A stretch of DNA of 64,000 bases from Arthrobacter sp. zg-Y844 (GTDB lineage: Bacteria > Actinomycetota > Actinomycetes > Actinomycetales > Micrococcaceae), in assembly GCF_024385465.1 (NCBI RefSeq), contig NZ_JANFLS010000002.1, forward strand, positions 124,001 through 188,000. The letters are read 5' to 3'. The translations under genes were made by a program, and so were the position numbers. A model generated the notes under the pieces. The model was given only the letters and a program-made list of their open reading frames with translations. It did no database searches and was not told where the DNA came from. Each line of letters starts with the position of its first letter. The first letter of the stretch is position 1. Shown here in pieces: positions 52,717 through 61,414 of this stretch.

Positions 52717-54024
52717 CTAAACCGCCTTTACCACCGGCAGTTCGCTCCACTCGGTGGTGTACCGCGGCGAGGAATACTTACGCGACATGGTCCACTCCGG
52801 CGTCGCCGTCGACATCCCCGCCAACCCGAGCCCGATGCTCGCCGCCCCGTATTTGTCCGTGACTTTCCCCAGCAGTTCGCCCAGGTTCCGCCGTTCCTGT
52901 GCGGAGACGAACTCCTCGAACAGGGGCTGCGCTCCGGCGGATTCCAGCCCGCTGAGCATCACCCCGGCCTTGGTGTAGGGCACCCCCTCGACCACCTGGG
53001 ACTCCAGGGCACCGACGGCGGCCCGGCTGAGGACCACGGGATCCGACGTCGGGCTGGGCAGGCGCACCGTGGCCGAGGGGAACGACGCCGCCCGCTCGCT
53101 GAAGTGCGACGTGCCGGCATAAGCGGTGAGAATGCTGGCCTGCTGTCCTTCGCGCTCCAGCCGGGCGGCAGCCTGCTGGGCGTAGATGCTCATGACCTGG
53201 CGCATTTCCGCGCCGGTGGTGACCGGGGTTGAGAAGCTCCGGGAGAAGATCAGCTGCTTGCGGTCCGCCCGCTCGTCCTCGTGCGGAATGCAGGCGGTGC
53301 CGTTGAGCTCCAGCACGGTGCGCTGCAGGATGACCGAGAATTTCCGGCGGATCAGCGCGGGATCAGCGGCGCGCAGGTCCGCGACGGTGGAGATTCCCAT
53401 GGCTTCGAGCTTCGTGCCCAGCCGGGACCCCACGCCCCACAGGCCGGTGACCGGCACCCGGGACATGATGGTTTCCACGGCGGCCGGGTCCATGGTCTCG
53501 AGGTTGCAGACGCCCTGCAGATGCCGGTTCTGTTTGGCGATCCGATTGGCGAACTTCGCCAGGGTCTTGGTGGTGCCGATGCCCACGCAGACCGGCAGGC
53601 CGGTGTGGCGGGCGACGGCGGTGCGGATGGTTGCGCCCTGCGCCTCCAGGTCGCGCGGCGTCCCGGCGAGTCCGAGGAAGGACTCATCGATCGAGTACAC
53701 CTCCTGCCACAGCGCGTAGCGCCCCAGCAGTTCCATCACGCGGGAACTGAGGTCTCCGTAGAGCTCATAGTTGCTCGAGCGCTGGATCAGGCCCACGCGC
53801 GGCGCGGATTCGGCGAGCTTGAACCACGGCGTGCCGGTCTTGATGCCCAGCGCCTTCGCCTCGTCCGAGCGCGCCACCACGCAGCCGTCGTTATTGGACA
53901 GCACCACCACCGGCACCCCGGCCAGTTTCGGGTCGAAGGCGCGCTCGCAGGAAACGTAGAAGCTGTTGACGTCCACCAGGGCGATCCGCTGGGCGGCGTT
54001 CGGCGACACGGACTGCTCAGACAT
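52717..54024 (-). CDS. umuC: Y-family DNA polymerase, UmuC type
   Basis: A 435-residue translesion polymerase (Pol V catalytic subunit type). Seen: the metal-binding [13 protein letters not shown] and YSIDESF, the helix-hairpin-helix [13 protein letters not shown], and a C-terminal region with the conserved end [18 protein letters not shown]. It overlaps umuD by eight bases, so the two are coupled, and the unit lies behind a LexA box. Confidence 0.94.
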   Translation of the reverse strand: MSEQSVSPNAAQRIALVDVNSFYVSCERAFDPKLAGVPVVVLSNNDGCVVARSDEAKALGIKTGTPWFKLAESAPRVGLIQRSSNYELYGDLSSRVMELLGRYALWQEVYSIDESFLGLAGTPRDLEAQGATIRTAVARHTGLPVCVGIGTTKTLAKFANRIAKQNRHLQGVCNLETMDPAAVETIMSRVPVTGLWGVGSRLGTKLEAMGISTVADLRAADPALIRRKFSVILQRTVLELNGTACIPHEDERADRKQLIFSRSFSTPVTTGAEMRQVMSIYAQQAAARLEREGQQASILTAYAGTSHFSERAASFPSATVRLPSPTSDPVVLSRAAVGALESQVVEGVPYTKAGVMLSGLESAGAQPLFEEFVSAQERRNLGELLGKVTDKYGAASIGLGLAGMSTATPEWTMSRKYSSPRYTTEWSELPVVKAV

Positions 54025-54436
54025 GGTGCAGGCAGCGGGTCACAACACCCCAGACGGACAGTTCCGACGGCTCCGCCACGAGGATGTCCGGATACCCGGG
54101 GCTTTCGGCCCGCAGCACGATCCGCTGCCCGCCCAGCAGCAGCCGGCGGACCGTGAGCTCGCCGTCCACCACGGCGACGACGACGGCGCCGTCGCGCGGA
54201 GTGAGTGAACGGTCCACAATTAGTTCATCCCCGTTGCAGATGCCGGTGCCCGCCATGGAATCGCCTTCCACCCGCACCACGTAGGTGGAGGTGGGATCGC
54301 GGATCAGGTGCCGGTTGAGGTCGATCCGGCCGTCGAAGTAGTCCCGGGCCGGACTGGGAAAGCCCGCTGCGGTGGCTGCGTCGGACTCCGTCGGCGGCGC
54401 GGGGCGGCGCGACCGGTCCGCTGAGAACACCGCCAT
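54017..54436 (-). CDS. umuD: UmuD-like S24 peptidase-fold protein, catalytic Lys replaced by Arg
   Basis: A 139-residue protein, the same length as E. coli UmuD. Cleavage-type site AAGFPSPA and the nucleophile Ser in VEGDSMAG are present. The position of the catalytic Lys97 of E. coli UmuD (DGEFTVK) reads DGELTVR here, so the Ser-Lys dyad looks broken. It would normally self-cleave on RecA filaments to UmuD' and activate Pol V. AGGAGG seven bases before the ATG is strong. Confidence 0.88.
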   Translation of the reverse strand: MAVFSADRSRRPAPPTESDAATAAGFPSPARDYFDGRIDLNRHLIRDPTSTYVVRVEGDSMAGTGICNGDELIVDRSLTPRDGAVVVAVVDGELTVRRLLLGGQRIVLRAESPGYPDILVAEPSELSVWGVVTRCLHHV

Positions 54437-54458
54437 GCCGAGGCCTCCTGAGGGGAAA

Positions 54459-54478
54459 ATTCTAGAACATACTTTCGA
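54459..54478 (-). promoter_or_regulatory. LexA (SOS) box and -10 of umuDC
   Basis: Read on the minus strand, TCGAAAGTATGTTCTA (54463-54478) matches 10 of 12 fixed bases of the actinobacterial LexA box TCGAAC-N4-GTTCGA. The -10 TAGAAT (54459-54464) overlaps its end by two bases, so LexA would block the polymerase. Confidence 0.82.
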
Positions 54479-54508
54479 ACCCTCAGCCTAGCACCGGACC
54501 GCTGTACG

Positions 54509-55060
54509 TTACTTGAGCGGAACCCCGTGCGCATCGGTGCGGAAGGACTTGGCGTTGCAGAGAATCATCAGGCCTTCGACGAATCCCCAGACAGCTCCCA
54601 TGCCCGTGAAACAGGTGAGGACAACTTGCGCGATGCCCACGCTGTTGTTGCCCAGGTAGAAGCGGTGGACGCCGAAGCCGCCGAGGAAAATCCCGAGGAG
54701 CCCGGCGGCGACGCGGGATTTCTGGGGCCGGTAACCGGACCCCTGCGGCGCATGGCCGAACTGGGCATGACCGTAGCCCTGGGCCTGCTGGTGGCCGGCA
54801 GCCGGATAACCCTGGCCGGGATACCCCGGGGCGGGCTGGTTCGGGTAGCCAGGGTTCGGGTAGCCCTGGACGGGATACCCCTGGGCCTGGTTCGGATATC
54901 CGGGTGAGGGATAGTGAGGTGCCTGCTGCTGCGGCTGCTGAGCCTGGGCCGCCGGCGGCGGGGTGGGCTCGGGTTTCTTGGGGGAGGCGTATTGCTCGTC
55001 CCACTCGTCGGACCACCGGTTTCCGTGGTTGTTTCCCTGGCCGGGACCGTTACCTGACAT
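54509..55060 (-). CDS. TM2 domain protein with a Pro/Gly/Tyr-rich N-terminus
   Basis: A 183-residue protein. The first 115 residues are low-complexity with repeated GYPNQ, GYPNP and GYPGQ units. The C-terminal part is a TM2 domain, two helices joined by a turn (GIFLGGFGVHRFYLGNNSVGI). TM2 proteins are membrane proteins of mostly unknown role. GGAGGAAACC precedes the ATG. Confidence 0.9.
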   Translation of the reverse strand: MSGNGPGQGNNHGNRWSDEWDEQYASPKKPEPTPPPAAQAQQPQQQAPHYPSPGYPNQAQGYPVQGYPNPGYPNQPAPGYPGQGYPAAGHQQAQGYGHAQFGHAPQGSGYRPQKSRVAAGLLGIFLGGFGVHRFYLGNNSVGIAQVVLTCFTGMGAVWGFVEGLMILCNAKSFRTDAHGVPLK

Positions 55061-55222
55061 GGTTTCCTCCAACGTTTATTCGAAGCCATCCGGACCGGGT
55101 GTCGAGACTGCGCTTCCACTCCGGCGGCGAGCGCCGCAACCGTCCGGATATACCTGCTGCCTGCACTCTAACAGCCGCCGGAAACAGAAGCTTCGGACCC
55201 GCCGCCCCGGAGGGAATTACCC

Positions 55223-56230
55223 CTAGGCGCCCGCCCGTGCCCAGCCCGCGAGCCGGTCGCTGACTTCCATCCATCCGGTTTCCAGTACCTGTTCGCGGGG
55301 ATGGGCGTCGTACCACTGGACGATTTCGCGGGCACCCTCGGAAAACGGAATGACTGCACGGTAATCCGGCACCAGGGATTTGATCTTGCTGTTGTCGAAG
55401 ATGACCGAATGGCTCTTGTCGCCCAGCAGGCCCGGGCCCCGCCCCGGATCCAGCGCTGCAATGGTCTCGGAGGCCACGTGGACCAGGAGCGGCTCGGGGA
55501 CGCCGGCGGCAGCGGCCAGGGAACGGTAGACGGCATCCCAGGGCAGGAACTCATCGGAGGTGATGGTGTAGCTTTCGCCGACGGCGGCGGGCCGGCCCAG
55601 AAGGCCCACGAAGGCCTTCGCGAAATCCCGGCTGTGCGTCAGCGTCCACAAGGACGTGCCGTCACCGTGCACCACCACCGGTAGCCCGGAGCGCATCCGG
55701 TGGATATCCGTCCAGTGTCCGGACAGCGGGACCATGGTGGCGTCATAGGTATGCGACGGGCGCACCACCGTCCCCGGAAAGCCCTCGCTCCGGTAGGCCT
55801 GCACCAGGATGTCCTCCCCGGCGATCTTGTCCCGGGAGTACTGCCAGAACGGGTTGCGCAGCGGCGTCGACTCCCGCACCGGCAGCCGCGCGGGCGGTTT
55901 CTGGTAGGCGGAGGCCGAGCTGATGAACACGTACTGCCCGGTCCGGCCGCGGTACAGCTCCACCGCCGCTGCCACATGCTCGGCGGTGAAGGACAGGAAG
56001 TCCGCCACGGCGTCGAACGTCCGGCGGCCCAGGGCGTCCCGCACGGCACCTGCATCCCGGACATCCGCGGCCAGGACCTCGACGCCGGCCGGCACCGGAC
56101 GCAGCGCAGACACGCCCCGGTTCAGCACGGTCACCCGATGCCCGAGGCTGGAAGCGTGCGCGACGGCCGCGGCGCTGATTACGCCGGTGCCGCCGATGAA
56201 AAGCAGATCAAGAGCCGCGGGATGCGTCAT
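55223..56230 (-). CDS. NAD-dependent epimerase/reductase-like protein
   Basis: A 335-residue extended-SDR protein with LFIGGTGVIS as cofactor loop, FISSASAYQKP as Ser/Tyr region, and SRDKIAGEDIL supplying the Lys. It resembles the isoflavone-reductase/CSP41-like group often labelled reductase. The substrate is unknown. AAGGAAACC precedes the ATG at 56230. Confidence 0.85.
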   Translation of the reverse strand: MTHPAALDLLFIGGTGVISAAAVAHASSLGHRVTVLNRGVSALRPVPAGVEVLAADVRDAGAVRDALGRRTFDAVADFLSFTAEHVAAAVELYRGRTGQYVFISSASAYQKPPARLPVRESTPLRNPFWQYSRDKIAGEDILVQAYRSEGFPGTVVRPSHTYDATMVPLSGHWTDIHRMRSGLPVVVHGDGTSLWTLTHSRDFAKAFVGLLGRPAAVGESYTITSDEFLPWDAVYRSLAAAAGVPEPLLVHVASETIAALDPGRGPGLLGDKSHSVIFDNSKIKSLVPDYRAVIPFSEGAREIVQWYDAHPREQVLETGWMEVSDRLAGWARAGA

Positions 56231-56343
56231 TGCGGGTTTCCTTACGGGTTTCCTTGACTGGGGGCAGGAGCCGGGCTTAGGTGGAGGTGCCCGGCTCCGA
56301 ACTGCACCAAGCCTAGATGAACGCACGGCAGGAAGGCACCGCC

Positions 56344-57189
56344 ATGACAGAGAGTCCCCGCACCGTTGTCCCGGAACTGACGCTCGGCAACTCCGTACGG
56401 ATTCCGCAACTGGGGTTCGGCGTCTTCCAGGTTCCGGCGGACCGGACGCAGGAAGTGGTGGAGGACGCCCTGGCTGCCGGATACCGGCATATCGACACCG
56501 CTGCAGCGTACGGCAACGAGGCCGGAGTGGGAGCGGCCATCGCAGCGTCCGGCATTCCGCGGTCCGAGATCTTCGTGACCACCAAGCTGCGCAACGGAGA
56601 CCAGGGGAGGGCGAGGGCAGCGTTCCTGGACAGCCGGCGAGCGCTGAACCTCGACGTCGTCGACCTCTACCTGATCCATTGGCCGGTGCCCTCGCAGGGG
56701 ACGTTCGTGCAGGCCTGGAAGGAACTCGAGGCCCTGTACCGGGACGGCTATATGCGCGCCATCGGGGTCTCCAACTTCCTCGCGGACCACCTGGATGCCC
56801 TGTATGAGCAGAGCCAGGTCCTGCCGGCCGTAAACCAGATAGAGCTGCATCCCGGATATCAGCAGGCGGCGCTCGCGGCCGACACCATTTCCCGCGGCAT
56901 CGCGGTCGAGGCCTACAGCCCGCTGGGGCAGGGCCGGGAACTGGCCGGAGCGGAGGTGGCCGCGCTCGCAGAGAAATACGCAGCCACGGCAGCTCAGGTG
57001 GTGCTGGCCTGGCACCTGGGGTCGGGACGGATCGTCATTCCCAAATCCTCCGACTCGGCACGGATGCGGGAGAACCTGGCTGCCGCCGGGCTCGAACTGA
57101 CGCAGGAGGAACTGGACCTCCTGGACACGCTGGAGGGAGGTCGCCGGATCGGTGCCGATCCGGCGACGGCGGACTTCAGCCAGTTCTGA
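56344..57189 (+). CDS. Aldo/keto reductase (AKR5-like)
   Basis: A 281-residue NADPH-dependent reductase: GFGVFQVPA, the catalytic Asp/Tyr in HIDTAAAYGNE, Lys in VTTKLRN, and His in LIHWPVPSQG; the cofactor site is IPKSSDSARMRENL. Such enzymes reduce 2,5-diketo-D-gluconate and many aldehydes. I chose ATG 56344 for its AGGAAGG; an ATG at 56317 would add nine residues. Confidence 0.93.
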   Translation: MTESPRTVVPELTLGNSVRIPQLGFGVFQVPADRTQEVVEDALAAGYRHIDTAAAYGNEAGVGAAIAASGIPRSEIFVTTKLRNGDQGRARAAFLDSRRALNLDVVDLYLIHWPVPSQGTFVQAWKELEALYRDGYMRAIGVSNFLADHLDALYEQSQVLPAVNQIELHPGYQQAALAADTISRGIAVEAYSPLGQGRELAGAEVAALAEKYAATAAQVVLAWHLGSGRIVIPKSSDSARMRENLAAAGLELTQEELDLLDTLEGGRRIGADPATADFSQF

Positions 57190-57215
57190 CCCGCCGGACA
57201 GTCTGGGGAGGATGG

Positions 57216-57557
57216 ATGCGGCCGTCTCAGGAAGCACTGGATCTCCTGCACGCCATCGCCGACGTACTGCAGGACGGTCCGCTGACCGTGGGCACCATGT
57301 TCCGCAGCCCGGGGCTGCGTACCGGATCTAAGATCGTGGCCTTCCTCGGTTCCGGCGATTACCTGATCGTGAAGCTGCCGAAAGCCCGGGCCCAGGAGCT
57401 CATTGCTGCAGGCGCGGCAGGGCCGGTCACCATGGGTAAGCGCACCATGCGGGAATGGGTCGAGGTGCCGTCCGCCGCGGACCCGGAGTCCACGGCACGT
57501 CAATGGACGGCACTCACCCGGGAGGCGCTGGCATATGTCCGCAGCCTTCCGGGTTAG
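57216..57557 (+). CDS. TfoX/Sxy N-terminal domain-like protein
   Basis: A 113-residue protein with the small TfoX_N-like fold (TVGTMFRSPGLRTG, YLIVKLPKARAQELI, MREWVEV). In gammaproteobacteria TfoX controls competence; stand-alone actinobacterial versions have no known role. GGGGAGG lies close before the ATG. It converges with the SOS-type gene, six bases apart. Confidence 0.75.
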   Translation: MRPSQEALDLLHAIADVLQDGPLTVGTMFRSPGLRTGSKIVAFLGSGDYLIVKLPKARAQELIAAGAAGPVTMGKRTMREWVEVPSAADPESTARQWTALTREALAYVRSLPG

Positions 57558-57563
57558 CTGACC

Positions 57564-57893
57564 TCATCTGGTATCCCGGGCGGTGCGGTCACCCAGGGTT
57601 TCCTTGCGTGAGTTGTTCGTGCGGCGGGTGACGGCCGAGGCCCAGACCCAGGTGGCCCGGCGCAGTCCGGCATCCTCCCAAAGCACCTGCACCGCCCGGG
57701 AGGACCAGCTGCAGGCTTCGCCCTTAACCCGCTCGGCAGCGCCGGGGAACCGGATCCAGGCCCAGACGGGCACGCCGGGCACCGACGTGGTGACCGGATT
57801 GTGCTCGAAGTCCAGCTCTTCCGGGGTAAGGCTGATCGGCTCGGCCCGCCGCGCATAGCGGGCCGCCAACCGCTCGGCGGCGTCCTGGTTCAT
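57564..57893 (-). CDS. Unknown small protein under a LexA box
   Basis: A 109-residue soluble protein of no family I recognise. It begins MNQDAAERLAARYARRAEP and has a tryptophan-rich middle (VWAWIRFPGAAERV, ATWVWASAVTRRTN) and a basic tail. TATTCT lies exactly six bases before its ATG, which predicts a leaderless mRNA, and a LexA box overlaps that hexamer. It should therefore be damage-induced. It is divergent from the SRAP gene, another DNA-damage protein. Confidence 0.75.
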   Translation of the reverse strand: MNQDAAERLAARYARRAEPISLTPEELDFEHNPVTTSVPGVPVWAWIRFPGAAERVKGEACSWSSRAVQVLWEDAGLRRATWVWASAVTRRTNNSRKETLGDRTARDTR

Positions 57894-57898
57894 ACAAA

Positions 57899-57914
57899 TA
57901 GAATATATGTTCGA
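57899..57914. promoter_or_regulatory. LexA (SOS) box over a leaderless promoter
   Basis: TAGAATATATGTTCGA matches 10 of 12 fixed bases of TCGAAC-N4-GTTCGA. It covers the minus-strand -10 TATTCT (57900-57905) of the unknown gene and lies 71 bases upstream of the SRAP start, so it may affect both. Confidence 0.82.
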
Positions 57915-57984
57915 ATGCGGGTAACCGGCCCGGGTCCCTTCCCTGCTCCTGCGGGCGGCCGGTCCATGGTGCACAATAGGTGCC

Positions 57985-58689
57985 ATGTGCGGACGGTACG
58001 TAATGGCAAGGGCGACGTCGGATCTGGTCTCGGCGTTCGCCGTCGAGCAAACGGTGGGACCGGATGTGCTGCCGTCCTGGAACGTCGCCCCCACGGACGA
58101 CGTGCGGATCGTCACCGAGCGGTTCGCCAACGAAGCACCGGTGCGGCGGCTGGCGACGGCGAAATGGGGGCTGGTTCCGGTCTGGGCCAAGGACCCCAAG
58201 ATCGGCTCCCGAATGATCAACGCCCGGCGGGAAACCATCCTGGAGAAACCGGCGTTCCGCAAGGCGGCCGTGAAGCGCCGTGCCCTGGTGCCGGCGGACG
58301 GCTACTACGAGTGGGAAAAGTCCGCGGACGGCAAGATCCCCACCTACCTCTACTCCGGGAAACAGGACCCGCTGGCGTTCGCCGGCCTGTACGAGTTCTG
58401 GCCGGACCCGGCGCTGCCGGAGGACCACGAGCACAAATGGCTGTTGAGCGTCACCATCATCACCACGAAAGCCACCGACGCCCTGGGTCACATCCACGAC
58501 CGCACCCCGCTGATCATCCCGCCGGACCTGTACGCGGACTGGCTGGACCCGAAGCTGACCGACGGTGCCGACGTCGCCCAACTGCTGGACGCCGTGCCCG
58601 AACCCACGCTGACCCCGCGGGTGGTGTCGCGCGAGGTCAACTCGGTGCGCAACAACGGGCCGGAACTGATCGAGCCTGCGAGCGCCTGA
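57985..58689 (+). CDS. SRAP-family abasic-site protein (YedK/HMCES)
   Basis: A 234-residue protein that crosslinks through Cys2 to abasic sites in single-stranded DNA and shields them. Seen: MCGRY with the active Cys once Met is removed, PSWNVAPT, INARRETI, PADGYYEW with the Glu, and GHIHDRTP with the His. All active residues are intact. CACAAT lies seven bases before the ATG and there is no Shine-Dalgarno. Confidence 0.95.
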   Translation: MCGRYVMARATSDLVSAFAVEQTVGPDVLPSWNVAPTDDVRIVTERFANEAPVRRLATAKWGLVPVWAKDPKIGSRMINARRETILEKPAFRKAAVKRRALVPADGYYEWEKSADGKIPTYLYSGKQDPLAFAGLYEFWPDPALPEDHEHKWLLSVTIITTKATDALGHIHDRTPLIIPPDLYADWLDPKLTDGADVAQLLDAVPEPTLTPRVVSREVNSVRNNGPELIEPASA

Positions 58690-58710
58690 ACCCCGGTGAA
58701 CCCCGGTGGA

Positions 58711-59685
58711 TCACCAGGCGTAGTCCTCCGGCGCCGGGGAGTGGCCCGGGAAGATCTCATCCAGGCGGGCCAGCGTCCGTGTATCTAGGGGAACGTCCAG
58801 GGCCAGCAGCGCCTCGTCCAGCTGCTCCTGGGTCCGCGGGCCCACCAAAGGCGCCGTCACCGCGGGCTGGTGCAGCAGCCAGGCCAGTGCCAGGACGCCG
58901 GGCAGGATGTCCAGTTCCGCGGCCAGGTCCTCGTACTGCCGGATCTGGTCCCCGTGTTTCTCGAGCAGGTCCCGCACCCTGCCCTCGGCGCGCCGCCCGC
59001 CGCCGTCGGCCTCCTTCGCCAGGATCCCGCCGAGCAGCCCGCCCTGCAGCGGTGACCACGGGAGGATGCCGAGCCCATACTGCTGCGCGGCGGGGAGGAC
59101 TTCCAGCTCCACGGACCGGTTGATCAGGTTGTAGATGCTCTGCTCGCTCACCAGCCCCGCGAAGTTCCGCCGGTTGGCGTTCTCCTGTGCCCGGGCAATG
59201 TGCCAGCCGGCGAAGTTGCTGCTGCCGTTGTAAATGATCTTGCCCTGCGCCACCGCCACCTCCATGGCCTGCCAGATCTCCTCCCACGGCGTATTCCGGT
59301 CCACGTGGTGGAACTGGTACAGGTCGATGTAATCCGTCTGCAGCCGCTTCAGGCTGGCGTCGAGGGCGCGGCGGATGTTCAGCGCGGAGAGGTACGTGTC
59401 ATTGGGGCGCTCGCTCATGGAGCCGTAGAGCTTGGTGGCCAGGACGGTGTCCTCGCGCCGCCCGCCGCCTTTGGCGAACCAGCGTCCGATGATCTGCTCG
59501 GTCCAGCCCTTACGCTCGCCCCAGCCGTACACATTGGCGGTGTCGAAGAAATTGATGCCGGTTTCCCGGGCGGAGTCCATGATGGCGTGGGCGTCCGCCT
59601 CGTCGGTTTTGGGTCCGAAGTTCATGGTGCCCAGGCACAGGCGGGACACGGACAGGCCGGAGCGGCCAAGATGCGTATATTCCAT
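58711..59685 (-). CDS. Aldo/keto reductase
   Basis: A 324-residue AKR of the AKR11/12-like group. Seen: LGRSGLSVSRLCLGTMNFG, FFDTANVYGWGE (Asp, Tyr), VLATKLYG (Lys), and DLYQFHHVD (His). Probably reduces aldehydes or sugars with NADPH; substrate unknown. CACACT lies six bases before the ATG at 59685, with no Shine-Dalgarno. Confidence 0.92.
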   Translation of the reverse strand: MEYTHLGRSGLSVSRLCLGTMNFGPKTDEADAHAIMDSARETGINFFDTANVYGWGERKGWTEQIIGRWFAKGGGRREDTVLATKLYGSMSERPNDTYLSALNIRRALDASLKRLQTDYIDLYQFHHVDRNTPWEEIWQAMEVAVAQGKIIYNGSSNFAGWHIARAQENANRRNFAGLVSEQSIYNLINRSVELEVLPAAQQYGLGILPWSPLQGGLLGGILAKEADGGGRRAEGRVRDLLEKHGDQIRQYEDLAAELDILPGVLALAWLLHQPAVTAPLVGPRTQEQLDEALLALDVPLDTRTLARLDEIFPGHSPAPEDYAW

Positions 59686-59691
59686 CGGGCC

Positions 59692-59697
59692 AGTGTG
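59692..59697 (-). promoter_or_regulatory. Leaderless -10 box CACACT, N6, ATG
   Basis: On the minus strand CACACT lies exactly six bases before the aldo/keto-reductase ATG. The first base departs from TANNNT, but A2 and T6 are kept. Confidence 0.4.
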
Positions 59698-59783
59698 CTC
59701 CCCGTTACGTTGCGGGGCCAGCCGTCGGGCGGCGCTGGGGTAGCCTGAAAGCCAATTCCGGAACGGCAGGGAGAAGCAAGCAC

Positions 59784-60569
59784 GTGGCTGAATCGTATTA
59801 CCGCTCGCTGGGCAACGACGCCTATGAGGCAACCATCCATACCCAGGGCGCCTGGAATCCGCAGGAGCAGCACATGGCCCCCATTTCCGGCCTGCTGGCC
59901 CACTGCCTGGAGCAGTTCCGTCCACGCCCCGAGCTGCGCATGGCCCGGATCAGCTACGACATTTTCGGGTTGATCCCGCGCACCGCCTTCGAGGTGAAAA
60001 CCTCCGTCCTGCGCCCCGGACGGACCATTGAACTGGTGCAGGCCGAGATGGTGGTTGACGGGCGCACCGCCGTCCGCGCCACCGCCTGGCGCCTGGCCCG
60101 CGGCTCGACGGCCGAGGTGGCTGCCGTGGAAGACGATGCCATGCCCGGTCCGGCAGAGGCGGGCACCCATGAGGGCATGACCGAGTGGCCCGGGGCGTTT
60201 ATCGAATCCCTGGAGAAGCGGGCGCTGCCGGGGCTGCGCCCGGGCCGCGGCCGGGCGTGGCTGCGCACCCCGCACGAAATGGTGGAGGGTACGCCGACGT
60301 CGGACCTGGTCCGCCTCGTGGGCATGGCAGACACCGCCAACGGTATTTCCACCCGCGTGCCTCCGGGCGGGGACAGCTACATGTTCCCGAACGTTGACCT
60401 GCAGCTGCACCTGCACCGCGAACCCCGCGGGGAATGGCTGGGCCTGGACACCCGGGTGACGTTCGGTGCCGACGGCATCGGCCTGACTTCGACGGTCCTG
60501 CATGACCTGCAGGGCCCGTTTGGACGCAGCGAGCAGATCCTGACCGTCCGGCCGCTCGGCGGAGCGTAG
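59784..60569 (+). CDS. Thioesterase-superfamily (TesB-like double hotdog) protein
   Basis: A 261-residue protein with two hotdog-like halves, beginning YRSLGNDAYEATIHTQGAWNPQEQHMAPISGLLAHCLEQ in part, and ending with DTRVTFGADGIGLTSTVLHD. It should hydrolyse acyl-CoA thioesters or simply bind acyl-CoA. The start is GTG with GGGAGAAG upstream. The lipoate-ligase-like gene follows three bases after the stop. Confidence 0.82.
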   Translation: MAESYYRSLGNDAYEATIHTQGAWNPQEQHMAPISGLLAHCLEQFRPRPELRMARISYDIFGLIPRTAFEVKTSVLRPGRTIELVQAEMVVDGRTAVRATAWRLARGSTAEVAAVEDDAMPGPAEAGTHEGMTEWPGAFIESLEKRALPGLRPGRGRAWLRTPHEMVEGTPTSDLVRLVGMADTANGISTRVPPGGDSYMFPNVDLQLHLHREPRGEWLGLDTRVTFGADGIGLTSTVLHDLQGPFGRSEQILTVRPLGGA

Positions 60570-60572
60570 GCG

Positions 60573-61313
60573 GTGCCCGCCGCCTTGGAAGTATTCCGGC
60601 AGGAGGAATCCCTGGGCGCCGCCGCCGACCTCGACTTCGCGCTCGCCATGCTCGACGCCGTCCGCAGCGGTGGGCTCGGCCCGGCCCTGCGGATTTACCG
60701 TCCCCGCCCCACGGTGGCCCTGGGGCAGCGCGACGCCAAGCTGCCCGGCTTCGCCGCGGCGCAGGAGGCCTGCCGCCGGCACGGATTCGAGCCCCTGGTC
60801 CGCAAGGCCGGCGGCCGGGCAGCCGCCTACCATGACGGCTGCCTGGTCCTGGACCATGTAGAGCCGGACGCGGATGCCCTCGCCGGCTCGAGACGCCGGT
60901 TCGCGGACTTCGGCGAGCTGCTGGCCGGCGCGTTCCGCAAGGTCGGGCTGACCGCAGGTGTAGGCGAAATCCCGGGGGAGTACTGTCCCGGGGAATTCAC
61001 CGTCTCCGGCCAGGCATCCGGCGGGGAGCGGATCAAACTGGTGGGCACGGCCCAACGGGTGATTGCCGGCGGCTGGCTGTTTTCCTCGGTGCTGGTGGTG
61101 GACAACGCCGGCCCGCTGCGCCGGGTGTTGACCGACTGTTATGCCGAGCTCGGGCTGGGCTGGGACCCGCGCACCGCCGGAGCCGCCCGGGACCTGGCAC
61201 CGGGACTGGACATGGCCCAGGTCCTGGATGCCGTGCTGGCCGCCTACGCCGGCTACGCACCCGTCGTCGACGAGGACTTCGCCGCACTGCAGGGGAGAGT
61301 TGCGCAACACTAG
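60573..61313 (+). CDS. Lipoate-protein ligase A-like protein
   Basis: A 246-residue protein of the biotin/lipoate ligase fold. Seen: ALGQRDAKL, VRKAGGRAAAYHDGCLVLD for the RxGGG-type loop, and ERIKLVGTAQRV with the likely catalytic Lys. It may attach lipoate or octanoate to carrier domains or be an acyl transferase of the LipM type; the C-terminal LplA domain is short. GTG start three bases after the thioesterase gene, so the two are co-transcribed. Confidence 0.85.
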   Translation: MPAALEVFRQEESLGAAADLDFALAMLDAVRSGGLGPALRIYRPRPTVALGQRDAKLPGFAAAQEACRRHGFEPLVRKAGGRAAAYHDGCLVLDHVEPDADALAGSRRRFADFGELLAGAFRKVGLTAGVGEIPGEYCPGEFTVSGQASGGERIKLVGTAQRVIAGGWLFSSVLVVDNAGPLRRVLTDCYAELGLGWDPRTAGAARDLAPGLDMAQVLDAVLAAYAGYAPVVDEDFAALQGRVAQH

Positions 61314-61347
61314 GGCCGCGTCGCTTCGTCCCGGCGGTTCCCGGCGA

Positions 61348-61373
61348 TAGTGTTGATGCCGGTGAGCCGGCAT
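61348..61373 (+). promoter_or_regulatory. Putative promoter with a hairpin/operator at the start site
   Basis: TAGTGT (61348-61353) is a possible -10. The perfect inverted repeat ATGCCGG-TGAG-CCGGCAT (61356-61373) follows at once, covering the predicted start. It could be an operator or a 5' hairpin of the next gene. Confidence 0.45.
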
Positions 61374-61414
61374 AACCGGAGCGGCCATCAACATCTCGTA
61401 ACAAAGGAATTCCA

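Noticed and set aside
58689-58717. Direct repeat CCCCGGTG and flanking CGCCTG/CAGGCG as terminator between SRAP and the aldo/keto reductase
   Set aside because: The pairing is short and interrupted; it may be chance in G+C-rich sequence.
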